A stretch of 64,000 nucleotides of DNA, taken from positions 124,001-188,000 of the forward strand of contig CBDDAC010000043.1 in the NCBI GenBank assembly GCA_965224765.1. Direction: 5' to 3'. Position numbers and translations under genes: made by a program. The notes under the pieces were generated by a model. The model ran no database searches and had not been told where the DNA came from. It was given only the letters and a program-made list of their open reading frames with translations. Positions 50,891-60,100 of the stretch are shown here, one piece after another; within the stretch, counting starts at the first letter, position 1; every line of letters starts with the position of its first letter. The DNA is from CAZDBA01 sp965224765. GTDB lineage: Bacteria; Planctomycetota; Planctomycetia; Pirellulales; Pirellulaceae.

Positions 50891-52891
50891 CTAATTGAGC
50901 AACTTTTCAAAGTCGTCTTCGCTCAGGACTTTAACGCCCAATTTTTTGGCTTTGGTCAATTTGCTGCCAGCTTTTTCGCCTGCCACTAAAAAGTCTGTTT
51001 TGGCTGAGACACTGGACGAAGCTTTGCCGCCATGGCTGACGATCAAATCCTTGATCCCATTTCGTGTGTACTTGCTAAGCGTACCCGTAACGACGACGGA
51101 TTTGCCCGCCAGCTGATCCCCGGCAAGTTCGGCAATGGTTCCTTTTACGTCCATTTTGATTCCGATTTTTCGAAACTCGTTGAGAATCGATTTGCCGTAA
51201 TCTTCGTTCACAAACTCATGGATACTTTCCGCAATAATCTCGCCAACTTCATCAACGGCTGCCAGTTCTTCCAACGAAGCAGCTTGAAGTTGATCAATGG
51301 TTTCGAAATGTTCTGCGAGGACTCGGGCAACCGTGACTCCTACATGCCGAATCGACATGGCATTGAGCAGGCGAATCAGACCACGTGATTTGCTTTCCTG
51401 GATTCCGGAAAGCAGTTTATTCGCAGACTTTTGCCCCATTCGTTCCAGGCCGGTAAGTTGCTCTTCGGTCAGGCGATACAAATCGCCGTAGCTTTCGACC
51501 AAATTGGCCGAAACCAACTGGTCGACGATTTTGTCACCAAGCCCCTCGATGTCCATCGCATCGCGTGTCGCAAAGTATCGAATTCTTCCTTTCAATTGTT
51601 CAGGGCAATTGAGGTTGGGGCAGCGAATGTAAACTCCGCCTTCGTCCTTGACGACTTCGGTTTCGCAGGCCGGGCAGTTCGTTGGGAACTTGAATTTGTT
51701 TCGCCGGCCTTTGCGCAGGTGCTTCTCAACTCTCACGATGTGAGGGATGATTTTCCCCGCCTTTTCGACAATGACCGTATCACCAACACGAATATCTTTT
51801 CGTTCGATTTCGTCCGCATTGTGGAGGCTAGCTCGGCTGACGGTTGTTCCCGCAAGTTCAACAGGTTCCAAATTGGCGACAGGAGTAATGGTTCCTGTTT
51901 TGCCGACCTGTACTGTGATTGAATTCAGTTGCGTGACCGCTTCGTACTTTTCCCATTTATAGGCGATCAACCAACGCGGGCTTTTGGAGCGAGCGCCAAG
52001 TTCCTCACGTAGATCAAACCGATTAAGTTTGATGACCAAACCATCCACTTCAAAATCGAGTTCATGAAGTCCCTCGATCAGCGTTTCACAGTGCTCGGCA
52101 GCCTTTTTGATTGATTTGAATGATTGGACAAATGGTGTTGGCGGCAAACCAAAGGTCCCTATTTCTTTTAAGAAATCCATATGATTAATGGACTGAAGTC
52201 CGTCGCAAAGGCCCGTGCCATGGCAGAACACTCGCAGGTTACGTTCTTTGCAAATCTTGGGATCGAGTAGCCGAATGCTGCCTGCGGTCACATTTCGAGT
52301 ATTGGCATACTCCTGCTGCCCGGATTTAACTTGTCGTTCATTCAAGCGAACCAACTCGCTGTTGGTCATATAGACTTCCGTTCTTACCTCGAGGATTTTG
52401 GGAGGCTTTTCCGTCGAAAGCTTCAATGGAACATCGGCGATCGTGCGAATGTTGTGGGTGATATCGTCACCAATTTTTCCATTGCCCCGAGTCAGCGAAC
52501 GAACCAGAACGCCATCTTCGTAGATCAACGTCGCTGCGACACCGTCAATTTTCAACTCGACGACCCACTCCGCCTCAGCACCAAGCTGTTCTTCGGTTTT
52601 TTCCCCGAACTTGATGAGGTCTTCTATTTCGTAGGAGTTGTCGATTGAAAGCATCGGGACGGTATGCTCGATCTGCTCCAAATGCGCAACGGGGCTTTCA
52701 CCTACACGCTGAGTAGGACTATCTGCAGTAACAAAATTCGGGTTTTCATCTTCAAGCTTCTGAAGTTTCTTGGTGAGCTTGTCGTATGCCAAATCCGAAA
52801 TGGTGGGTTCGGCATCGACGTAGTACCTTTGGTCGTGAACGCGAATTTCGCGACGTAGTTTTTCGATCTTGGCTTGGATGGTTTTGGTCAT
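50891..52891 (-). CDS. ligA: NAD-dependent DNA ligase LigA
   Basis: 666 residues from ATG 52891, chosen because the family N-terminus (KIEKLRREIRVHDQRYYVDA) begins there; an ATG at 52927 would add 12. Adenylation Lys114 in ELKIDGVA, RGNGKIGDDITHNIRTI, OB fold, zinc finger (CPACETEV ... CPNLNCPEQ), helix-hairpin-helix repeats and C-terminal BRCT (LAGKSVVVTGTLSKYTRNGI). Joins nicks using NAD+. Complete. Same strand as the cupin gene upstream (78 bp). Confidence 0.97.
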   Translation of the reverse strand: MTKTIQAKIEKLRREIRVHDQRYYVDAEPTISDLAYDKLTKKLQKLEDENPNFVTADSPTQRVGESPVAHLEQIEHTVPMLSIDNSYEIEDLIKFGEKTEEQLGAEAEWVVELKIDGVAATLIYEDGVLVRSLTRGNGKIGDDITHNIRTIADVPLKLSTEKPPKILEVRTEVYMTNSELVRLNERQVKSGQQEYANTRNVTAGSIRLLDPKICKERNLRVFCHGTGLCDGLQSINHMDFLKEIGTFGLPPTPFVQSFKSIKKAAEHCETLIEGLHELDFEVDGLVIKLNRFDLREELGARSKSPRWLIAYKWEKYEAVTQLNSITVQVGKTGTITPVANLEPVELAGTTVSRASLHNADEIERKDIRVGDTVIVEKAGKIIPHIVRVEKHLRKGRRNKFKFPTNCPACETEVVKDEGGVYIRCPNLNCPEQLKGRIRYFATRDAMDIEGLGDKIVDQLVSANLVESYGDLYRLTEEQLTGLERMGQKSANKLLSGIQESKSRGLIRLLNAMSIRHVGVTVARVLAEHFETIDQLQAASLEELAAVDEVGEIIAESIHEFVNEDYGKSILNEFRKIGIKMDVKGTIAELAGDQLAGKSVVVTGTLSKYTRNGIKDLIVSHGGKASSSVSAKTDFLVAGEKAGSKLTKAKKLGVKVLSEDDFEKLLN

Positions 52892-52969
52892 ATATTCTGA
52901 GACTTGAAAGAGTATTTGCGAGGACATCAAACGAGTAGAGGAAGGATTGTTGAAACCACTCGATGTTGC

Positions 52970-53359
52970 CTAGTGAATTTCTAGACCGCATTCTGGCTCG
53001 ACGGTGATTGGCTTGTCCATCGCCGAGTTGGGGATCAGGCAAAGAAACTTGAGCGGGCTCTCGCTTTCGTTTTTGAATTGGTGAATCTCGTCAGGAACCA
53101 CATAAATGACGTCACCTGATTTGATCTCATGTTGAGTATCGCCTTCGACAACAATCCCCTGCCCTTCTAGTACGTAGACTTCGTGTTCGTAGGGATGGCT
53201 GTGGCGCGGCGTGAATCCGCCAGGGGCCACTTCAAATTGTCGCATGGCAAAATTCTCTGCTCCGTCTGATTTGCCGATGAGCCAGCGAACGCTGCATCCG
53301 CTCGATCCCTCCATTTCAACTGGTTTTTGCTCGATGTTGGTATGATGTGACAGTTTCAC
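52970..53359 (-). CDS. Small cupin protein
   Basis: 129 residues from GTG 53359 (GGAG 7 bp upstream); the open frame extends to a TTG at 53383. Double-stranded beta-helix: FEVAPGGFTPRHSHPYEHEV (His-x-His, Glu), YVLEGQGIVVEGD, GDVIYVVPDEIHQF (third His). A complete 3-His/1-Glu metal site. Similar single-domain cupins occur in many anaerobes and planctomycetes; function unknown. Just upstream of ligA in the same direction. Confidence 0.85.
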   Translation of the reverse strand: MKLSHHTNIEQKPVEMEGSSGCSVRWLIGKSDGAENFAMRQFEVAPGGFTPRHSHPYEHEVYVLEGQGIVVEGDTQHEIKSGDVIYVVPDEIHQFKNESESPLKFLCLIPNSAMDKPITVEPECGLEIH

Positions 53360-53390
53360 AATGTTCTCCAATACTGCGTCCAATTCTGGT

Positions 53391-53438
53391 GACGCATTTG
53401 AATTTATTGACGCGATTTGAACTTATTGACGCAATTTT
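53391..53438. repeat. Short ~18-bp direct repeats
   Basis: GACGCATTTGAATTTATT, then GACGCGATTTGAACTTATT, then GACGCAATTTT. Two and a half imperfect units upstream of the cupin gene. The rest of 53440-53858 shows nothing recognised. Confidence 0.65.
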
Positions 53439-53858
53439 ATCCTTGAAACAATCGTTGTCACTGCGATGCGAAATGAAAAATTCCGTTGTGGCATCGGCAA
53501 AAACGATGTTTACAACAGATATCAATATAAAAAACCTGACGCGTTTGTGCAGCCAGCCATGCAGGAACAATTTGAAGAGAATCAAATCGAATTGATTGCC
53601 GCGTTTCCAGTTCGAGCAGGGAATCTGGGAAGCCAATGAGAAATTCGAGAAAGGTTGAAAAGCTGGCCCGTTGCAGTCGTGGTTGAAGCCAAAGCTAGAA
53701 ACTGCCTATCGCATGAAGTGAATGCAATCCAAAGTCTTAACACATTTCTGTGGAATGTTTCATAAATTGACGAGCCAATTGGGCTCCTCATTGCAAAGAT
53801 CATTCGACTTTTGACGCCAGATCGTCAGAGATGGCCTAACGATGGCGATTGGGTCAGG

Positions 53859-55994
53859 CTATTTTTTGAGTTGGAATGCGTCAGCCGGCAACTCGATACC
53901 GACTTCCGTCTCGGTGACCTTTTTCACTGAGGTAATGAATCCAACGATTGGGTGGGCAATTTCAATCTGGGTTTCGAACGGAATCAACATTCCAGAGACT
54001 TCACGAAAATCGCCAAACTTGGAACGCTGACCGATACGCCCCAGCATTTCGACTTCGATGATACGATCTTCTCGAAACACTTGGTGCCGCGTGGCGTCAA
54101 CATACACCGTTGGTGCTGTCGCTGAGGTGTCGCCGAGCCGCACGATATAAACATCTCCATCGGGTCCCTTGAGTTTTTGAATGACCTTGATGCTTGGGTA
54201 GGACTCGTTCCAATCTCCAAACCGAATTGTGGGGCCCGAACTACGAACCTGTTCCGCCTTAACCCCATCCAGCTTGTTGAGCGGAACGGCGGTTGTGTGG
54301 TACCAGACATCGGTTCCATCAAAAGAAGCGTGCTCAAATTGCCCAGCAATCGTAATTTCTTCTTTGAGTCGATCTGGCCACGCAAATGTGCTTGTGGATT
54401 CGCCTTCGATATTTAACTTTTCGATGGAAAACGTTTCGGTCAGGCGAATTGGCCCCACTGAATCAAGTAAATCCATTCGATGAGTCTTGGCGACCTCTTT
54501 CGCTACTTCACGTGCGTCTGGCAAATCCTCCGCGTGTTCTACTCGAAACTCTTGATGTTCACCTATATGGTAACCAGAAACCGCGCCGTCTTCTGAACGA
54601 TCGAATTGAATTTTTTGATTGGGGTTTTGTCGGAAACGCCATAGGTCGTCGCCTTCGTAATCCAGCGGCACAAGCGCCTTTCCGAGAATTTCTAACGCCA
54701 TATCTTCGCCGTCTCGAATGATCGCCCGGTAAAGATCGCCTTCTTCCTCCCAGTAGTATCCCAAAAAGTCCTCAATGGGTGGCGCCGATTCAACGGCGAG
54801 GTTAAACGGTACGCCAAAGAAAACTTCTCCAAGCGCCGCTTCCACACGTAGGCCCGTAATATTGCCTCGCGACTGAGTAAAATACATGACGACAGCATTG
54901 TGCTCAGGAAAAACCCAAGCATGCGTTCCATCCGATCCGCCATGTCCAAATGCGGCGAGTTTTTGGGAGCCGTCTTTTTGGGTTTTCAGCCAAAGCTGCA
55001 TCAGGTATCCATAGTCAGATTTTAAATCCGCCAACCCTGAGCTGGTTTCGAATGGCAAAGGACTGGGAGTGAGAGCTTGACGAACCCATTGGGAATTCAG
55101 CAACTGCTGGTTATCCACCAGGCCGTCCTTGTTCCAAAGTTGCATGAAACGAGCATAGTCTTCTGTTGTTGAATAAAGTCCCTGGGAGCCAAGAAAAAAG
55201 GGCAAAAAGGGTGGTTGATCTGGATTCCAAAACTGGGTCCATTCCCCTTTGGATCCCGCATAACTGCTAATGGCGCGTTCACGCAAAACGTGTCCTTCTT
55301 CCATGACGCAAACACTGTCTTTCATTCCCAGCGGCTCTAGCAGGCGTTTGGAAACGAACTCTGAGGCGCTCATTCCGCTTACCACTTCGATCAATGCGGT
55401 AAGCGTGTCAGTCCCTTGGTCGCTGTAATGGAAGTGTTTGCCAGGCTTTGATAACAGATCGTATCCGCCGCCAAGTTCTGCGACCGCCTGAATGCCACTC
55501 AATTCCGAAAGATTTTTGTCAATCAATAGTGAAAGAGGAAGCCCGCTTGTGTGTGTCAAAAGGTGCTCAATGGTGATGTCGCGTGTCTCCTCCACATCGA
55601 AGGCTGGAAGGTAGTCCGCAATTTTGTCATCGAGTCTTAACTTTCCCTCCTGAATCAACATCAGAATCGATGCGCCAATGATTGGCTTTGTCATCGAGCG
55701 CACACAAAACACGCCTCCTGTTTCCATTTTGATTTTGGCTTCACGATCCCGCCAGCCATAGCCCTTATGCAAAAGGCTTTTGCCATCTTGTATGACCAGG
55801 AGTTCAGCGCCCACGACTTCTTGATCATCGATTAGGCCTTGCACCAACTTGTCCAATTTAACCAGCGACTCGGGCCGAACTTTTTCAATGGAATCCTGTT
55901 CAACCGTGGTCTGCGTCGGTGCAGCCGCCGAAATCGGCGATACGGCAAGCGTGAAAGCTATGAAAGTCCATATTGGAGATACCTTGATGCTCAT
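53859..55994 (-). CDS. Class-C beta-lactamase-like serine hydrolase with C-terminal extra domain
   Basis: 711 residues, signal peptide ending ISAAA. Serine hydrolase core (45-390): SMTK with Ser100 and Lys103, Y-S-D in HYSDQGTDTL near 190, HGG in FGHGGSDG. About 320 further residues follow: a small beta domain (FLGYYWEEEGDLYRAI), then a LolA/DUF-like beta region (LKEEITIAGQFEHASFDG ... VYVDATRHQVFREDRIIEVE). This family includes esterases, peptidases and lactamases, so drug resistance is not implied. Divergent from the MarR-GNAT gene across a spacer with two operators, so probably its target. Confidence 0.85.
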   Translation of the reverse strand: MSIKVSPIWTFIAFTLAVSPISAAAPTQTTVEQDSIEKVRPESLVKLDKLVQGLIDDQEVVGAELLVIQDGKSLLHKGYGWRDREAKIKMETGGVFCVRSMTKPIIGASILMLIQEGKLRLDDKIADYLPAFDVEETRDITIEHLLTHTSGLPLSLLIDKNLSELSGIQAVAELGGGYDLLSKPGKHFHYSDQGTDTLTALIEVVSGMSASEFVSKRLLEPLGMKDSVCVMEEGHVLRERAISSYAGSKGEWTQFWNPDQPPFLPFFLGSQGLYSTTEDYARFMQLWNKDGLVDNQQLLNSQWVRQALTPSPLPFETSSGLADLKSDYGYLMQLWLKTQKDGSQKLAAFGHGGSDGTHAWVFPEHNAVVMYFTQSRGNITGLRVEAALGEVFFGVPFNLAVESAPPIEDFLGYYWEEEGDLYRAIIRDGEDMALEILGKALVPLDYEGDDLWRFRQNPNQKIQFDRSEDGAVSGYHIGEHQEFRVEHAEDLPDAREVAKEVAKTHRMDLLDSVGPIRLTETFSIEKLNIEGESTSTFAWPDRLKEEITIAGQFEHASFDGTDVWYHTTAVPLNKLDGVKAEQVRSSGPTIRFGDWNESYPSIKVIQKLKGPDGDVYIVRLGDTSATAPTVYVDATRHQVFREDRIIEVEMLGRIGQRSKFGDFREVSGMLIPFETQIEIAHPIVGFITSVKKVTETEVGIELPADAFQLKK

Positions 55995-56040
55995 GTCGTT
56001 TTGTCCGGATTCAGCTTGAGAGCGAAACAGTCGGTTCAGT

Positions 56041-56059
56041 TAGTTGTCAAAAACAACTA
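56041..56059. promoter_or_regulatory. Palindromic operator 1 (MarR type)
   Basis: TAGTTGTCAAAAACAACTA is a perfect inverted repeat (7-bp arms, 5-bp centre), 47 bp before the hydrolase start. Such TAGTTG...CAACTA boxes are typical MarR-family sites. Confidence 0.75.
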
Positions 56060-56082
56060 CCTGTATGATATTGAATCTCCAT

Positions 56083-56101
56083 TAGTTGTCAAATACAATT
56101 A
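56083..56101. promoter_or_regulatory. Palindromic operator 2 (MarR type)
   Basis: TAGTTGTCAAATACAATTA matches operator 1 with two changes. Its centre is 42 bp from that of operator 1, four helical turns, so both face the same side of DNA. Confidence 0.75.
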
Positions 56102-56154
56102 AACTCTGAGCGTGGGGAACTCGGACAATTTCATCTCTTCTTGATTGCTTGAAT

Positions 56155-57081
56155 ATGAATAATTCTCATGAAACGGTGTCTTCACAGATTCGTCGCCACT
56201 CACGGCAGCTAGTCCGAGAAATGAGTGTGGTCAACGTTTCTTATCTAAACACCGGATACACAATTTCTCAGTGTCATGTACTGTTTGAGTTGTCTCCCGA
56301 TAGCTCATTGAAGCTTTTGGAGCTTGCCGATCGACTGCTTATGGATAAATCCAATACGAGCCGGACTGTCGGGAATCTTGTTGAGTTGGGATTGATCAAA
56401 GTCGCAAAAAGTCCTGCGGACGGTCGGCAGAGAATTTTTAGTTTGACCGCAAAGGGCAAGAAGACACTTCGGACAATTACAGGAATCGCCGATGCGCAAG
56501 TGGAAAAGGCGTTGGAGAATCTTGATGAAGAGCAACAGAAAGCCGTCATTCATGGTTTGAATCTTTTTGCCGACGCATTGCGGAAAAGTCGCTTGCAAGC
56601 GACCTATCAGATTCGCAGTATCCAGGCTTCAGACAATGCCCAGGTTGCCGAAGTGATCCGGGGTGTGCTGACCGAATTCAAAGCCGTTGGAGAAGGTTAT
56701 TCGATTGTCGATTCTGAAATCGACGATATGTACACCAACTATCAATCATCCGACTCATGTTATTACGTCATCACGCACGAGGAAAGGGTTGTCGGTTGTG
56801 GTGGACTCGCCCCATTGGAAGGGAGTGATTCGGGAACTTGCGAATTGCGAAAGATGTTTCTATTGCCCGTGACTCGCGGCATTGGATTGGGCCGCCGACT
56901 TTTGGGGCTTTTATTGGACGAAGCTCGGGCTCGGAATTACCAAAGGTGTTATCTTGAAACACTCGATCGGATGTCGAGCGCCAATGAGCTGTACCGGAGA
57001 AATGGGTTTGAAAGAGTTTCACAACCCTTGGGAAGTACCGGGCATTGCGGCTGCGACCGATGGTACCTGTTGGAGTTGTAG
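56155..57081 (+). CDS. MarR-GNAT fusion: regulator with acetyltransferase domain
   Basis: 308 residues from ATG 56155. MarR winged helix in 1-145: SQCHVLFELS, LLELADRLLMDKSNTSRTVG (recognition helix), DGRQRIFSLTAKGKKTL. GNAT domain 150-308: YQIRSIQASDNAQVAEVI, VGCGGLAPLEGSDSGTCEL, MFLLPVTRGIGLGRRLLGLL (acetyl-CoA loop) and LETLDRMSSANELYRRNGF. Such fusions couple a transcriptional switch to acetylation of a small amine or peptide. Two palindromes upstream support autoregulation together with the divergent hydrolase. Ligand unknown. Followed by the convergent adhesin gene. Confidence 0.92.
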   Translation: MNNSHETVSSQIRRHSRQLVREMSVVNVSYLNTGYTISQCHVLFELSPDSSLKLLELADRLLMDKSNTSRTVGNLVELGLIKVAKSPADGRQRIFSLTAKGKKTLRTITGIADAQVEKALENLDEEQQKAVIHGLNLFADALRKSRLQATYQIRSIQASDNAQVAEVIRGVLTEFKAVGEGYSIVDSEIDDMYTNYQSSDSCYYVITHEERVVGCGGLAPLEGSDSGTCELRKMFLLPVTRGIGLGRRLLGLLLDEARARNYQRCYLETLDRMSSANELYRRNGFERVSQPLGSTGHCGCDRWYLLEL

Positions 57082-57170
57082 CGTGACTGCCATTGTGAGC
57101 TGCCAATTTTGCGCCACGAGTAGGCAGCGAGAGTGATGGATCCGTTGTCTTCGATTCTGTGTGTTTTCAA

Positions 57171-60100
57171 TTATAGAAGTCGCAGCGGATTGACGTTTTG
57201 ATTGTGCCAAATTTCCAACGAGTTGGACGGGCTATCGGACAAAATCGTTCCGATGGTCGCCCGGTCGGTGTGATTGGCGCCTAGCTGAAGTGCTCGATAG
57301 GTAGCAGGCGTTAATCGAAAATGGTGATCGCCGATTGCGACAGCTTCGGTCGAGATGTGTTCAATCATGACGACGTAGTTTGTTTTTACTTTGACGTCAA
57401 AAAAGTGCATGACCCAGTTGCCGGCGCGATTGACGGTGGTGGTGACTTCGTCTACCAACGCTCCATGAGCGTCGTAAATTCGTCCCACCAGGATTGAACC
57501 CGGCTGAGCGTATCCTGCCAGGATAGGTTCGGGAGCCAGGTTGCCGATTTGATGAGACAGAAGCAATTCTCGGTTGCGTTGGGCTTCGAAATTCTCCGAT
57601 CGTTCAAAAGCATATCGATCCGTTGCTTGATTGGTAAATGAATCAAATGCGAATGGAGAATTTAAAACAACGGTTGCTGACGCACACGCACCGGAGTCGT
57701 CGCAGATGATGTAGGTAAAAGAGTCGTTGCCGGTATAGCTTGGTCCAGGAGTGTAGGTGAATGTACCGTTTGAATCCCATACGACCGTTCCATGCTGGGG
57801 TTGCACAACCAAATTGGCCGCAAGCGGATCTGAGTTTGGATCCATATCGTTCGTCATGACATTCCCAGTCACGTCACTGTCGATTACGCTGAATTGGTCG
57901 TTGCGGGCAACCGGTGGTTCGTTGAAAATCGTCACTGCTGCGGTTACGACAGTGCATGCACCTTGATCATCGCACACCTCGTATTCGAATGAATCACTTC
58001 CCGCAAAACCGGCGTCAGGCAGATAAGTGAATGTGCCATCGGTGTTGATTGTTACGCTGCCATGGCTGGGCGCTGTGACGGGTACCGTGTTGATTGTAAG
58101 AGGATCATTGTTCGGGTCAGTGTCATTGGCTAGTAAATTGCCGGTTGCAGAAGTGTTTTTCTGGCTGATTACGAAGTCATCTCCGCCACTGGGAGGATCA
58201 TTTGCGGGGCCGTTATTGTCAGCGACGACTTGAATGGTAACAACGGCTGTATCGCAACTGCCTTGGCTATCGCAAATTTCATAAACGAAAGAATCGGAGC
58301 CGATGAAACCGAGATTGGGTGAGTAGGTAAATGTACCATTCGGATGGAGTACAACACTTCCGTTGGCGGGATTGGACACTGGCGTCGTATTGATGGCGAT
58401 AGGCTCTCCGGTCGGATCGCCATCGTTGGAGATCAAGCTGCTGGTGACCGTGTTGTCCTGGAAAACCGTTACGAAATCTGCATTGGCAATCGGTGGAGCG
58501 TTATTTCCCGTTAGAACCGTGTCTCGAACTTCAATGGACACGCGCCCAATATCGCAATTGCCACCTTCGTCACAGACTTCGTATTCAAACGTGTCGTTTC
58601 CAACGAAGCCCGAGTTAGGAGTGTAAATGAATGTTCCGTCTCCGTTTAGGACCACAGTTCCATGAATGGGACTGGAAACAGGAGTTGGATTGACTGACAG
58701 ATCATCGTTGTGATCGTTATTCAAATCGTTTGAAAGCACGTTGCCGCCAACGGGAACCCCGCTTAGCGTGTTCACAATATCGTCATGAGCGATGGGTTGA
58801 GAATCAAAGATCGTTAAAACCACAGCTGCTTGATCGCAAGCGCCTTGAGAGTCGCAAACTTCATAAACAAAACTGTCACTGCCAGTAAAGTCGTCGTCAG
58901 GTGTGTAGGTATAGCTGCCGTCCGAGTTGATGATCAACGTACCATGAGCGGGGACAACGACTGGAGTTTGATTGATCGTAAGCGTGTCACCATTCAAATC
59001 ATTGTCATTAGCCAATAAATTGCCCTGGATCGCTGTGTTCTTTTGCCCAATCCCAGCGTCATTGTTAGCCGATGGTGGATTGTTAACAGGACCGTTGGTG
59101 TCAGGAACAATTGTGATGGTGACGGTTGCGGCATCGATTGCTCCCGAGGGATCCGATATTTGATAAACGAAGCTATCGGTACCCGAAAAACCCGCGTTGG
59201 GCGTGTAAGTGAACGTCCCGTCCGAGTGGATTACCACGTTGCCATTGAGCGGATTGGCGACGGGATTGGTGTCGATTGAAATGATATCCCCATCTGGATC
59301 GCCATCATTGCCAGTCAAGTCGCCTGCCAAAGCTGTGTTTTGCAAAGTTGATGCGGCGTCATCGTTTGCGATGGGCGGCGCATTTGGGACTGGTGGATCG
59401 GAAACGACAAGGATGACGATTGCCGTCGAGCATGCACCTTGGTCGTCGCAAACTTCGTACTCGAATGAATCCGATCCAATGAAGCCTGGGTTGGGTACGT
59501 AGGCGTAGCTTCCGTCCGGATTGATCGTGACCGTGCCGTTTGTTGGCATGGTCACAGGGGTGAGTGTGATCGAAAGTGGGTCATTGTTTGGATCACTATC
59601 GTTGGCCAGAAGATTTCCCGCAATCGTTTGGTTGGGTTGCCCTGCAGCAGTGTCGTCGTTGGCAATGGGCGGATCATTTCCGGGCGTGGTGTCCAGGATG
59701 ACGTTGATCGTCATTGTCGATGTGTCACAGGCTCCATTGTCGTCGCAGACTTCGTAATCGAAGCTGTCGGTTCCGCTGAAACCCAGATTGGGTGTGTAGG
59801 TGAAAGAACCATCGGACTGGATTGTTACGCTACCGCTGGTAGGTCCTGCAGTCGGTGTTTGCGTGACCGTGAGGGGATCTCCGTCAATGTCAGTGTCGTT
59901 GCTGATCAAGGAGCCGGATACCGGTTGATCGGTAAACGTGGTTGCAGAGTCAGGATTGGCAACAGGCGAGTTATTGGGAGTTGTGTCGCGGACTTCGATT
60001 GTCACCGAAGCCGTTGTGCAATTGCCTCCCTCGTCGCAAACCTCGTACACAAACGAGTCGGACCCGGTAAAATTGTTGTCGGGAGTGTAGGTATAGGTGC

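Noticed and set aside
53859..55994. Antibiotic-resistance beta-lactamase
   Set aside because: SxxK, YSD and HGG fit the broad class-C/esterase superfamily; the long extra C-terminal domains and planctomycete context point to a hydrolase of unknown substrate.
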